The notes below the pieces were generated by a model. That model saw only the letters and a program-made list of their open reading frames with translations, ran no database searches and was not told where the DNA came from. DNA of 64,000 nucleotides, taken from contig CP034994.1 of NCBI GenBank assembly GCA_004026145.2, positions 13,248,009 to 13,312,008 of the forward strand, written 5' to 3'. This document shows positions 1-10,426 of this stretch, piece after piece. Source of the stretch: Takifugu bimaculatus (taxonomy: Eukaryota; Chordata; Actinopteri; Tetraodontiformes; Tetraodontidae). The number at the start of each line of letters is the position of its first letter. Positions within the stretch are counted from its first letter, which is position 1. Position numbers and translations under genes: made by a program.

Positions 1-258
1 AATCAGGGGAAAATGGATGTCAGAGATATGAGTGAAATAAAAAAAACAGCTAAAGTGAAAGCAAAAGTGATTCTACAGTCAAGGAAAGCTTACACTTCAC
101 TACTTCTTTTTTCTTTTCTAGGTGCTCCCCACAATCACCCAATGCTTAACTTTGATTTGAAAGGCTGATCAACTAGTGGCACATTCTATCTTTGTGATAG
201 AATGAAATGCAATGAAATGAAAGGACAGAAGGCAAGAAAAGCAATTCTGCACGGCATG

Positions 259-297
<39 letters not shown>

Positions 298-628
298 AAA
301 CAAGATAAGATCAGTAAATGTGTACCTGCAAATCAACATGGTTCACCAAAGAAAGACAAAGAATGAAAGACAGCTTACAACAACTTTCAGGCATCTTTAT
401 CCCTGTACTAAATGGATTAATGAATTATAATAATGTACAAACATTATGACTGAATATATGATTACCGCCTACTGCCTTTAACGATGCATTTAATGAGTGA
501 ATACTAGTGTCAGCATGATGTGTCTCTCAACCAGGAAGTGCTTCTATTCATATCTGTGTGGAAATTTAATATTACTGACAACTACTGAGAACCGCAGAAC
601 ATTTAAGTAAATACTCAATCTGACCAAC
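1..628 (-). other. etv7 intron (partial) with (TA)n microsatellite
   Basis: AT-rich sequence downstream of the last visible etv7 exon, with no exon recognised. It contains an uninterrupted (TA)n run at about 263-294. The ETS-domain exons of etv7 are expected further left, outside the window. Confidence 0.5.
263..294. repeat. (TA)n microsatellite
   Basis: Uninterrupted TA dinucleotides inside the etv7 intron. Confidence 0.9.
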
Positions 629-1216
629 CTTGGCTTTTGCTGCCTGCGGCTGACTCTTGGGCACCCTGAGGAGGGTTCTGGCGACTGACTTTGCCGTCTG
701 CGTTCACGGTCGGGAGTGGATGAGACCTTTTTTGGGGGTTAACCCGCCTTTGCATTTTTACACACTGCAGGATCTCGAACAGGACATCACCTGCAGAAAG
801 CAAAGGATGAAGGTGAGGAGCTAAAGGAGTTGGCGGCCTGTAAATGTGGACATGCATTTACCCGAGCTGGGACAGCGGTGCCTGAAGTCCTCTTTGGTGA
901 GCAGACACAAGGCTCGGCCGTTCATCTCAAAGCGTCCCTTCTCAGGCCGGCGCAGTGAGTATTCCTTCTGTGCCCAGTGGAGCCAGAGAGCAACATCCTC
1001 TTTGTCCCACAACGACGGGTTGATTCCTGCAGGTCATTTGAGGTCACACACAAAATGGCTGTTAACAGAGGTCCATGGGGCTACTTTCCCACGAAACAGA
1101 GACTCACGCAATCGTCCAGGTAGGCGCCACAGGTCTTCCAGAGTTGGGGGGCTGCCAACAGGAAGCTGATTGGAGCTGAACTGGTGCACAGTGACAGGAG
1201 TGTTTCCATGGAACAT
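629..1216 (-). CDS. etv7: ETV7 (TEL2) ETS-family transcription factor, 5' part with PNT domain (partial; continues left of base 1)
   Basis: ETS-type transcriptional repressor of the TEL group. Only the N-terminal half is here. Three exons join in phase: complement(1108..1216), complement(862..1026), complement(629..790), each boundary splitting a codon after base 1. The PNT (pointed/SAM) domain reads from LWRLPGRLRINPSLW through DKEDVALWLHWAQKEYSL and FEMNGRALCLLTKEDFRHR to GDVLFEILQCVKMQRR. The LPGRLR lead-in and the EYSL and NGRALC motifs fit ETV7 better than ETV6. The chosen ATG (1214-1216) is the only Met in frame upstream of the PNT domain in that exon and is inferred. The last donor (gttggt, at 628-627) is weak, so the 629 edge is less certain. 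The linker after the PNT domain is poorly conserved. The ETS DNA-binding domain must lie outside the window. Confidence 0.85.
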
Positions 1217-1378
1217 GGAGGAAGGATTGTTTGGTTTGCTTGCTGGATGTGAATCAAACAACAAGAACACAACAGATAATGAAATGAAATCTAGTCACAG
1301 CAGAATAAAAGCATTTAATCAATACTTTCCGATTATTGGTATTAGTCAAGAAGGTTTGCCCCAGAGCCCTCAGCTTAC

Positions 1379-1800
1379 CTTGCTCAAAGGTGACAGGGAA
1401 ATGTTCTCCGCGCAAATACACTCGACTGAACCATAAAACAGGTTCAGCGCGCTGTTCACAAACACACAATTTGCCAAAAAAATAATAAAAAACAATTCAA
1501 GTCAAAGTTTCTCAAATGCCATTCCACACAGTTATCTAAGCAAAACTTGATGTTGATCCTTCCGGGAAGTGAAAACGAAAGAAACACTATCCTTTTGGAG
1601 GGGTGTGTGCAGAACAGGCGGACTGGAGTTGGCGCAGTTCCCCAAACTGCGGTTTCAGTTGCGCAGCGGAACAAACATCAGAGGTGGAACAGGTTATGAG
1701 AAAGAGGGGGGATTTTCCCTTTTCGCATTAGAAATATGAAAATATACTTACAACAATTATACTTACAAACAATTATACATAATGTACAACATTGAAAAAC
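1379..1800. promoter_or_regulatory. Divergent promoter region between etv7 (minus) and the methyltransferase gene (plus)
   Basis: On the minus strand a strong donor (AAG|GTAAGC) ends a probable non-coding etv7 exon at 1379. On the plus strand a donor (CCAG|GTAAGA) ends a probable non-coding exon at 1888. The two first exons therefore sit head to head, with only about 0.3-0.4 kb between them. Both transcription starts are inferred; no TATA box was recognised. Confidence 0.45.
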
Positions 1801-1888
1801 AGCAGAGCAGTACGCGTGCGCTGCTCCTCCTCAAAACAACCCTCCGCCCCCGTAACAACTCTGCCTAGATCAGACCGCGACAAACCAG
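1795..1888 (+). other. Probable non-coding first exon of the methyltransferase gene
   Basis: It ends at a consensus donor (ccag|gtaaga, 1889) and has no in-frame link to the protein. The next exon begins at 2160, after a pyrimidine-rich acceptor (cctctttcaccag), two bases before the chosen ATG. The 5' limit is a guess. Confidence 0.45.
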
Positions 1889-2161
1889 GTAAGAGTTTGT
1901 GTAATATCGGCCACGCTTGGCTGTATTTGTCGCCATGGTGTATTTGGATTAAAACGTTTAAATGCCGAATGACAATTGGCACGTCAGCTTGAGCCGGCGT
2001 GTGTCCACGCGTAATTTAAGCAGAGTTCCTTCAGACATTTCAGGTTTACTCCAAATAAATATTATAATATATAACACGAACCTTCAAAATAATCATTTTG
2101 ATACAAATGGTTTCGCAGTCACCGTTATTAAGATGTGCACATATCTCCTCTTTCACCAGTT

Positions 2162-3016
2162 ATGTGGGTTGAAAAAATATCGCAACAACTGGGTCGGCCA
2201 ACGCGATCTGTGGCCGGATGGCTGATCAGTAAGTTCCTCAAAGTCAACAATCAGATCGTTGAGGAAAGAGCCGTGTCGCACTGCGGGATTCAACCCGGAG
2301 ATACAGTCCTGGAATTGGGTCATGGTCCAGGACTCGGTCTGCAGTTTGCAGCTAAAATGCTCACAGGGCCCAGGGGGCACCTTATAGGGGTGGATTATTC
2401 TGAATACATGCATCAGGTGAAGAGAGAATACTGAGAGTCTAAAAAGAGTTACAGTGGAAGTCTGTTGTGTATGACATTGTGATGATATTATTATAAGCCG
2501 TATTTTAAAACTATTTTTTTTAATTGTAGATGGCAAGTAAGAGACTTAAGGATCTTGTGGCCAGTGGTAAATTGACCCTACACCACTGTGATGTTGCAGC
2601 AATGCCTCTGGGAGACAACAGCGTGGATAAAGTATTCCATTGTAACTGCTACTACTTCTGGCCTGATCTCAGGAAGGGAGGTGCAGAGATCCACCGGGTA
2701 ATGAAACCAGGTGGGAAGCGACAACACTTGTGGATATCGTTACAATTAAGGCCTCATCCTTTTTTTAAATGGGCATTTCTGTACTTTTGTTTGCATCTCA
2801 TGATCGTCCACAGGAGGTCGGATGGTGACCACGCTAATTCTGTCCCGCATCACTGATGCAGGTAAAAAGAATCTGTTTTCAGGGGAAAACTGGCACCCGG
2901 ATGCCTACATGGCAGCTCTGAGAGATTCTGGCTTCATTGATGTCAGAATGGAAGACAAATGTGATAAAGATGTTGCTTATCAAGTCATCTTTGCAACTGC
3001 CTCCAAAGGCAATTAA
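2162..3016 (+). CDS. SAM-dependent class I methyltransferase (UbiE/YdaC-like), small-molecule type
   Basis: Coding exons 2162..2416, 2530..2710 and 2814..3016 join in phase to give 212 aa ending at TAA. Residues 49-60 hold the glycine-rich SAM-binding motif I (VLELGHGPGLGL). Asp78 in GVDYSEYM is the expected acidic residue that contacts the ribose. HCDVAAMPLGDNSVDKVF gives motif II/III, and EIHRVMKPGGRMV is the usual post-motif segment before strand beta5. The fold is a bare Rossmann methyltransferase of the UbiE/Methyltransf_11 type, close in size to bacterial YdaC-type proteins that also occur in fish. The substrate cannot be told from sequence. The start is chosen because ATG lies two bases after a good splice acceptor and begins the conserved N-terminal helix. 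An in-frame Met 9 codons upstream lies in the intron. No signal or membrane segment is seen, so it is probably cytosolic. Confidence 0.85.
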
Positions 3017-3340
3017 AATGTGGTGAAGACTGTGTGTGTTTTATTCTATTTTTCATTTAATGTCAGTTTTAAATGATTATATGCTCTGCCCCAACAAGTT
3101 GTATTATCCTTGTCATTACTATTATTATTGGAATGAATTATATGTTGAAGATGCTTTTGTCAGGGGAATAGGTGAATTGTCTCAATGTTAGACCTGCAAA
3201 GACACTTCCCTGAAGTAGAAGATGGATGGAATAATTCAAATAACAGAATAATTTATGAATTTGATCAGTATTTGTATTATTACCTTGAAATGACAACCTC
3301 GATAATCTGTAGTTTGGTAAATCACTTCTTCTCCCGATCG
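3017..3340 (+). other. Intergenic: methyltransferase 3' UTR and ube2t upstream region
   Basis: AT-rich sequence. ATTAAA overlaps the methyltransferase stop codon (3012-3017), but no strong later AATAAA is seen, so the mRNA end is unclear. No other gene is visible. Confidence 0.4.
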
Positions 3341-3451
3341 CCAGATGGCGGCAGCAGCAATTTTAGGAAGCGAAGAAGAAGAAAAGCGCCGTCGTCCAGA
3401 GAGGGAAATCCAAAACTCTTTTTGTTTTTCTCAGATTTTATTCTTTGACAA
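3341..3451 (+). promoter_or_regulatory. ube2t: ube2t exon 1 / core promoter with YY1-type motif and in-frame upstream ATG
   Basis: The sequence agatggcggc at 3343-3352 matches the YY1 core (AAnATGGCGGC) that often marks the start region of TATA-less promoters. The exon probably ends at 3451 (aa|gtaagg) and splices to the acceptor at 3640. An ATG at 3345 opens 35 codons plus 2 bases. After splicing this continues in frame through Lys-Asn into the normal UBE2T Met at 3645, giving a possible 37-residue acidic/basic N-terminal extension (starts MAAAAILGSEEEEKRRR). If the intron is kept, the frame stops at once in the TAA of the donor. Confidence 0.5.
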
Positions 3452-3644
3452 GTAAGGCTCTCTTTTTATACGCAATAAACTGTTTCAACCATGTCGAAAA
3501 TGGTCGTTGGGTGGTCAACCTGTTGACATATTCAAGCGAAACCTTGTCGCATCGATGCTGCTAGCGAGAAATCATTTTAGATTTGAGTGTCATGTATTGC
3601 CTTAAACTGTATCTAACTCTTTCTTTCTTTCTTTTATTAGAAAT

Positions 3645-5053
3645 ATGCAAAGGACTTCTCGTTTAAAGCGCGAACTGCAGATGCTCAGCACCGAGCCTCC
3701 TCCGGGGATAACCTGTTGGCAGACCGAGGAGCGGCTCGACGAGCTCCGGGCCCGTCAGTATCCCCGCACACCCTCACTACAATAATAAAGGCGACATTGC
3801 TTGACAGGGTGCTGCAATTTTAACAACTTTAACCTAACAATCTAATAAATAAGCTTCTGCTTTCCCGTTGTGTTGCAGAGATAGTTGGTGGAACCGAGAC
3901 TCCATATGAAGGCGGAATCTTTACATTAGAGATCAAAGTCCCTGAGCGGTATTTAATTTAATGTTGGCATTGATTATTAACCTGCCGTTCAGTTATAAAG
4001 ATTATGATACTGACCAGATAGATCTTTCTTCTAGCTATCCATTCGAGCCTCCCAACATACGGTTTTTGACCCCCATCTACCACCCCAACATTGACAATTC
4101 GGGACGTATCTGCCACGATGCTCTCAAACTTCCACCAAAGGTTGGTCCTGAGTTTTCTCCTTCTACGGTGACTGAGACTATATCAATGAATAATAGAATG
4201 ACGTAGCAATTAACACCATTTTAAAGGGTGCCTGGAGGCCTTCGTTAAACATCTCCACAGTTCTGACCTCCATTCAGCTGCTCATGGCTGAGCCAAACCC
4301 AGATGACCCCCTCATGGCTGACATAGTGAGTGTTTCATTGTTTTTATTCACACTATGTGTGTTTTGCCATACGATTTATGGGAAAACAGCATGGAGACAA
4401 TTGTTTTTTCTCAATATAATGATGAGAATAGAACACAACGTCCTTGTCTTTTGGAAATTGCTACTTTGCTGTCTTTGAGTACCACCGATCTTGTTGCCAT
4501 TGTGATGCAAACCTACCTGGGAAGCTGACTGAGAGATATACCAATATAAATGTGTGTCCACCACATGCTGTATAACTGGAAGCACACTTTTCTGAAATGC
4601 AGTCATCAGAGTTCAAATACAACAAACAACTGTTCACGGAGAAGGCCAGAAAGTGTACCCAAGAGCACGCTGTTCAGCAGAATAAAGTGAGTCTCTCTTC
4701 TTTCTGTCTGAATTCCTGTCAAACTATCTATTATTTGACTTACCGTAATTCCTGAGTGATGGGCGATATTTTCCTTGTAGTAGCTCATTTACCCACAAGG
4801 TGGGGCTGTGGTCACGCACAATTATCAATTGCATTGAAGCGGTTTGATTTCTCTTTAATGAATTCTAAAGTTAACGGTGTATTTTGAAAATGAAACTGGG
4901 CCATTCTCACAAAAATGCCCTGTTTGTGTCTTTGTTCAGGGTGTGATGGAGGACAACAAAGAAAACATTGAGGAGAGGAAAACCTCATCTCGTAAACGAG
5001 ATGCTTTGACTGCGCACCAGGAGGGAGAAGCAGCAAAGAGATCCTGCTTGTAA
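3645..5053 (+). CDS. ube2t: Ubiquitin-conjugating enzyme E2 T (FANCT)
   Basis: The E2 that works with FANCL to monoubiquitinate FANCD2/FANCI in interstrand-crosslink repair, in the nucleus. Six coding exons: 3645..3753, 3879..3948, 4035..4140, 4227..4325, 4603..4686 and 4940..5053, in consistent phase, 193 aa (human 197). The UBC fold is complete. The N-terminal helix is MQRTSRLKRELQML. HPN is at 76-78, the catalytic Cys86 lies in GRICHDALKLPPKG, Lys91 matches the human autoubiquitination site, and GAWRPSLN follows. SSEFKYNK leads to a short basic tail with RKRDA and AAKRSCL. The residue after the catalytic Cys is His where human has Leu. Tail-to-tail with lgr6, as in mammals, which supports both identities. 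Start: the Met that begins the conserved helix; an upstream in-frame ATG exists in exon 1. Confidence 0.95.
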
Positions 5054-5157
5054 TTTCTAATTCCCTTGTTTTTATCAGTTTTCCCACCAGCTTTAATGCA
5101 AATATTGTTTTCTATTTCATTATCTAAATCTGTATATCTATAGATTGATTTTGCCTC

Positions 5158-5163
5158 AATAAA
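5158..5163 (+). terminator. Poly(A) signal of ube2t
   Basis: AATAAA about 105 bases after the ube2t stop, in an AT-rich tail. Best candidate for the mRNA 3' end, close to the converging lgr6 3' UTR. Confidence 0.7.
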
Positions 5164-5289
5164 GATTTTTAAAGTGAATTTATAATTTGAAATGCTCATT
5201 GTAAGACACAGGATGCCTTTATGTGGCATTAAATTGCATTTTTTTCATATTAATATGAGTCCAATGGTTATTTTGTATATTTAATATGA

Positions 5290-6196
5290 AGATAATTTTA
5301 TTCAAACATATGCATAGCAGTTGTATACAAATTATGTACATCCAAAATAGCATTTTTACAAACTACAGGTTTATTTTAAACATATAAAATATTATATTTG
5401 CTGTTAATCATATAAAAGGGAGACGAACATCACGATGCTGTAGTGAGTCAATACCATGGTAGTTCAGAGGTAGTTACATCGTATGTACATGTTGGTAGCC
5501 TATTCTAATGTGTGTTGAAAGAGACCCCCCCCCCCCCATGGCTGTTTAATTGTTCTCCTCCAATGTTGCATATTTAAGACAAAATTTATGTAAACTACTA
5601 TAAATGTGCGGTCTGACTCCTGCTCCATCTTACCGGCATGCAAAGAGTAACATTTCTTTAGGACAACTTTGCACATTAAAAAAAAAACCCTCAAAAAAAT
5701 ATCTGAAAAAAAATGTTAGCTTACTCTGGTAGAAACTTTTCGCCGTTTATGACGACTCCCTTTCTTTGAAAGCCTTAGCTATAATATAGATTTATGCAAT
5801 AGAAAAATCTATACGGTCACGCCACTTAAAATACAACCACTCAAATTGTAACCGCTAATCTTGACTTATCACATTTTAGTATAAACATCACAATTCTACT
5901 GTTTCTAATCCACCCCGGCTAAACATCTGATTTGTCAGCTGCTATTTTTTTCCATGCAGTTTTCATAATTTCTTTTGTCATACAAGTCCTGGATTGGTGC
6001 ATTCCACTCCACTGGATCATGTTCTTTTCATCAGAACCATTGAGAGTTTTGATGTTCTCACATTCTACTGTCTTTATGGACCCGATCTGAGATGCTTGTC
6101 GGAGAGGTCTTGGTGTGACTGGTCCGTTGACAGTCCTTGAGTCCTTGTGCGGGGGCTCACAGATGAGTTGAGCTCGCGGTAGAACGATGTTGAGAG
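5290..6196 (-). other. lgr6: lgr6 3' UTR (inferred)
   Basis: Minus-strand sequence after the lgr6 stop. AATAAA on the minus strand (tttatt at about 5297-5302) is a plausible end, so the two converging mRNAs finish within roughly 130 bases of each other. A 13-base C run lies at 5525-5537. No coding signal beyond the stop. Confidence 0.5.
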
Positions 6197-7389
6197 TTAC
6201 AAAGTGTTCAGAGTCACGTCTGGATCCAAGCTCTTTGTGCAGTTGTCGCTGAAGCTTTCTTGGTCTCTCCCCCTCTCTCTGTCTCTGGCTGTGGGGATCT
6301 GACAAGGGATGAGGAGAAGAGACGAGGCGGAGGAGGATTGGGAAAACCGGACGTGATCTCGGTGGGAGTGACAAGCGGGCGCAGCGCTGTAGAGAACTTC
6401 GGACTCGGCCAGCGTAGATGAGTCAGAGCAGGAGCTCTTCTCTGTCCCCACAGAAACCAGAGAGTCCAGGGTACGGTCCCTGCGTAACTTTGGGCGCTCT
6501 TTTGGATAAGGCCAGAGGAAAAACTGGGAGAGGTCTCGCGTGAAAAGGAGGAACAGGAGAGGATTCAGGCAGGCAGGTAGTGGCTGGAGAAGCAGAAGAA
6601 CTGATTTGAGCACCTCCTCCCCCAGGGAGAGAAGGCCGAGGAGGGAGCACAGAGACAGGAAAGCTACCGGTACATAGAGGAGGCCGTTGGTGAATATTAG
6701 CCACGCAACATGTTTGATCATGGTGCAGTCCCACAGGCCATCACACTCTCCCCGCAGTAAATCCCAGTAAAGGCGGATATATGAGCCTGTTACTATCAGC
6801 AAACACAGAGTGTTCATCATGATGAGCGCTAAGGAGAAGCCCAGCGAGGATGGCAATCGAGAGGAGGGGGGTGGCAATGGCGAGGGCAGGCAGAAAGGTG
6901 AGGACCCATACTCCCCCACTCCGACCAGTGGCAGAGAAGCGAGGGCGAGGGAAAGAACTAGGCAGAAAAGCGCGCATGTCCGCACACTGCCAAGGGAAGG
7001 CAACTTTCCGTAGGCACGGGCGCACGTCATACTCACGCCGCACTGCACAGCTGCCAGAGTCAGCAGCAGCACGCTCGCCTCGGACGCAAACACCCACACC
7101 CAGCCTGTCGCCTGACAGCCAGACCCCGCCTCCCAGCGGGCGCCGTGGTCAGCAAACTCTCCCAGGGTGAGAGCGTCCACAAAGGCCAGGGTTCCTGTGC
7201 ACATGCCTGTCAGCAGGTTGGAGGCCCCCATGCAGGCCACGGTGAAGCGGAGCGGTGAGAGGTAGCCCGGCGAGCTGAAGAGGGACAGAAGCAGAAGGGA
7301 GTTCCCCAGAAGAGACACCAAGGAGATGAACCACAAGCCTACGCGAACGGGCCAGCTGCCCAAGAGCGAGTCGCAGGGACAGAAAGGAC
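6197..7389 (-). CDS. lgr6: lgr6 last coding exon: seven-transmembrane domain and cytoplasmic tail
   Basis: Follows a ttgcag acceptor and encodes about 397 residues from PFCPCDSLLGSW. Seven hydrophobic segments are visible: GLWFISLVSLLGNSLLLL as TM1, the VACMGASNLLTGM region as TM2, WVFASEASVLLLTLAAV as TM3, the CALFCLVLSLALASLPL region as TM4, LALIMMNTLCLLIVTGSY as TM5, HVAWLIFTNGLLYVPVAF as TM6 and LLLLQPLPACLNPLLFLL as TM7. PACLNPLL replaces the NPxxY motif, as in other LGR4-6 proteins. The tail has EKSSCSDSS, many Ser/Thr and basic RDRERGRD, and ends DVTLNTL. This exon is notably GC-rich compared with the flanking introns. Confidence 0.95.
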
Positions 7390-10300
7390 CTGCAAAGAGA
7401 CGTCTCATCAGCCGTGAATCGAAACAATCTCAGACACAATAAAAGAAATCCCAACATTTGATTTAACCCTCTCAAAGTACAGCCTCACTTACCTGGGGTA
7501 GGAGAGCACTGGACACTGGCCTGTAGTTTGGATTCTTCTATTTCTAGCTGGAACTCCTCCAGGTCAGGGTCATCTGGAATGAACCATTGTTGGTGTCAAA
7601 AATGCTTCTTTTAGGTTCCAACTTCTTCGAGTCAGAGAGCTTAATCTGCACATGTGTAGCGAGAAGACTTGTAGACTTAAAAATATCACATTATTCTCCA
7701 TTTTCTTACAGTGCGCGTCCACATGGACCGGGTACATGGGCGCCGTCCTCTTGTGGAGATCCTCATCAACGTGACCTTGCTCCGCGTCCCACTGGCTGGC
7801 CGGTTTATAGCTGTCACAGGAACCATACACGCAGCACTGGTAGGCATATGGCATCTCTATTACCCTGCAAGAAAGAAGATACAATGATTTTGCTGGAAAA
7901 AAAAACAATCTACAGCGGATGTCCTGAGGAAGGTTTACACCAATCCATCAGAGTTGAAGCTTAGGTTTTGAACACGGTATTAGATATTCACATGAAAGTC
8001 CTGGGCTGTATTTATCTTGTTTCTGTAGCGTTTGACAGTATGTGAACAGTAAAGCATGAGCTGTATTATGATTTTGACGAAGGTTTTTGGCAGGAGATCT
8101 GTGTTGATGAAGATCTTTAGCAATGTTGACGTCGCCGCTCACCACCGTCCCCTCTCATTTTAAAACCCATAGAGTCTTTCATAGAAAGCTCTCACAAAAA
8201 AAAGAAAAGAAAGAGGGTTCTTGCAGTAATTAGCTTACTGTCAACACTGCCTGTGTTTGGTAAATTGAAGGTATTAAAAGGAAATCATGTTGGAGAGATA
8301 ATTGGAAAAGTGTGTGTGTATTACCTCATACGGGGAAAATGATCGGGGCTGAAGGCGTCATATAATTCCGCGTTGCCTCTGAGTTTGAGATGGGTGAGAC
8401 CGCCTAAACCTGTGACAGGCACTGAACTCAGCCGGTTTTCAGTCAGGTCCCTGAAATCAGCGCAAGAAGAAATAGAGGGAAAAGGGTGAGTTTTGGCCAA
8501 AATTATCTGTTGGAGTTCACTGTTTTTTGTTTTAGGGGGGCAAAAAAGGCCTGTCTTTTAGCACTCTCACGTTCCCTTCTGAAGCTTAAAAACAAATCAC
8601 TCATGCTGATGATGCTATGGAGGGTGGATGAGGGCTCTCAGCGACAGTCATGCGTATACTCACAATTTCAATAAGGACTGAAGGGATGCAAAAGCATCTG
8701 GGTGGATCCGTTCGATCAGATTCCAGCTCAGATCTCTGAAACATTTAAAGAAACGGAGTAAAAATGGATGCAGAGAAAGCTTAAGCAGTTTAATGGAGAG
8801 AATAATATCTTCCCAGAATCTTGTCAAATTTTAATCTGCCGAATGCTTCTGTCCATGAGATAATGTAGGAAGGGGGGAAGAAAGGAGCCAAACCTGACTT
8901 ACAGTGCTCTCAGAGAGGTGAGCTGCTGAAAGGTGCTCGACTCTATCCTCCTGATTTGGTTATGCTGCAGGCCTCTGTTGAGAAACACACACACACACAC
9001 ACACACAGCACATATAAAATGTGCAACCCTGAGATTTGAGCCCGTGGTGCGTGTGGTGGTGTCGGGGTTTGAATTACTCACATCTCCTGCAGCGACGAGC
9101 AGCGGTAAAAACTGGGCAGATGCTCTATCTGGTTGTAGGACAGCTCCCTGCAACAATACACAAAGCACATAAACAGTGACCAGCTGCGGATTTGAGCGTG
9201 GGAAATCACGGCCTCGGCGAGGTTATTTGGGTGTGCGTTTAGCTCTGCGTGTATGATGGGACAATGGTTTTGTGGGTGAGTCGGATGGGTGATTGGATTT
9301 CACAGTAAAGTGATTAAACAAATGCTTCGGAGCTCAGTCGGTATCTGCTTTGTTTTTTTCTACCTCCCCTCTTCCCCCCCGGCATGCATGTATACTTACA
9401 GCACTCTTAGGCGAGGCAGCTGCTCGCATAGATCCGGAGGGAGGGCCGAGAGTCCGGCTCGAGTCAGCGTTCTGTAGAGACAAGGAAGGATTCTATGGTC
9501 ATTGTTAAAACGCGAGCGGGCGAGAGGAGCCGCTGGTCCGGTGAGCCTAACTCAGTCAGACAGGGGCCAAAACTGTCTTAGCACCATCTCTTTTCTCAGT
9601 CTGTTGTTTAGCAGCAGAAGAAAAATGCACAGAAGAAACAGATAAAAGGTTCAGCTTGGTTTCAAGTGCCAGATAACCAGGAATTATTAAATGTTTGGGA
9701 TCTATCTGGGAGATTTTAGGAGGGATTTACTGCTGAGCTCAGCGCTACTAAATCTCTTGCTAGACTTTGGAAGACGGCTGAAGTGAATAATGGCTGAGAC
9801 TAGTCAAAAAGGCTCTGGAGGAGGGAAGGTGTCACTGTCAAAGTCCGCCACAGAGAGACAGCTCTGGGAGATTACAGCAAGGTGCCCTTCATCTGTGAAG
9901 GACGGAGGAGTCACGTGTAGCTGCCAGCGGAACATGCTTGCTGGTGACTACATACGTGAATGCTGACAGAAGCAGCATATTCTGCAGATGGACAAGGAGC
10001 CAAAACATATACCATTACATATATGACTTAATTAGGCAGCTGATCGACGACAGATCAGAATTCATGTATTAAAGCATTTCCTTCGAGTGGATAGAGAGAC
10101 AGCTGAATCATTTTGATTATGTGTAATTGTCCAAATAATTTCTGCTATGACTGCCGCCCCTCTGTGTCTCTCTTGCTCATCCTCTGTGCTTCTCGTGTCA
10201 GTTATTGCCGTCACGCCAAATAACGCTGAAAATCTGACTTGGGTGACACTCACAAAATTTCCAGGCTGCTGGTTCCTTTCAGATCTGGAAACTCTTGAAT

Positions 10301-10394
10301 CTGGGTTGCTCCGTTGAGGGAGCTGTTAACGAACACAGAGAACAGGGTCAGAAAAGTCTCTTTCTTTCCTCCCCTCTCTTCCCCCTGTCTGACT

Positions 10395-10426
<32 letters not shown>

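Noticed and set aside
5466..5480. let-7-like string gaggtagtt on the plus strand
   Set aside because: Only the first few seed bases match; no hairpin partner or let-7 3' half.
5919..6374. 151-codon minus-strand frame overlapping the end of lgr6
   Set aside because: It is the +1 shadow of the lgr6 tail running into the 3' UTR. The family-consistent frame stops at 6197.
6741..7170. Open frames overlapping the lgr6 7TM exon on both strands
   Set aside because: Shadows of the GC-rich lgr6 coding exon; the LGR6 frame explains the region fully.
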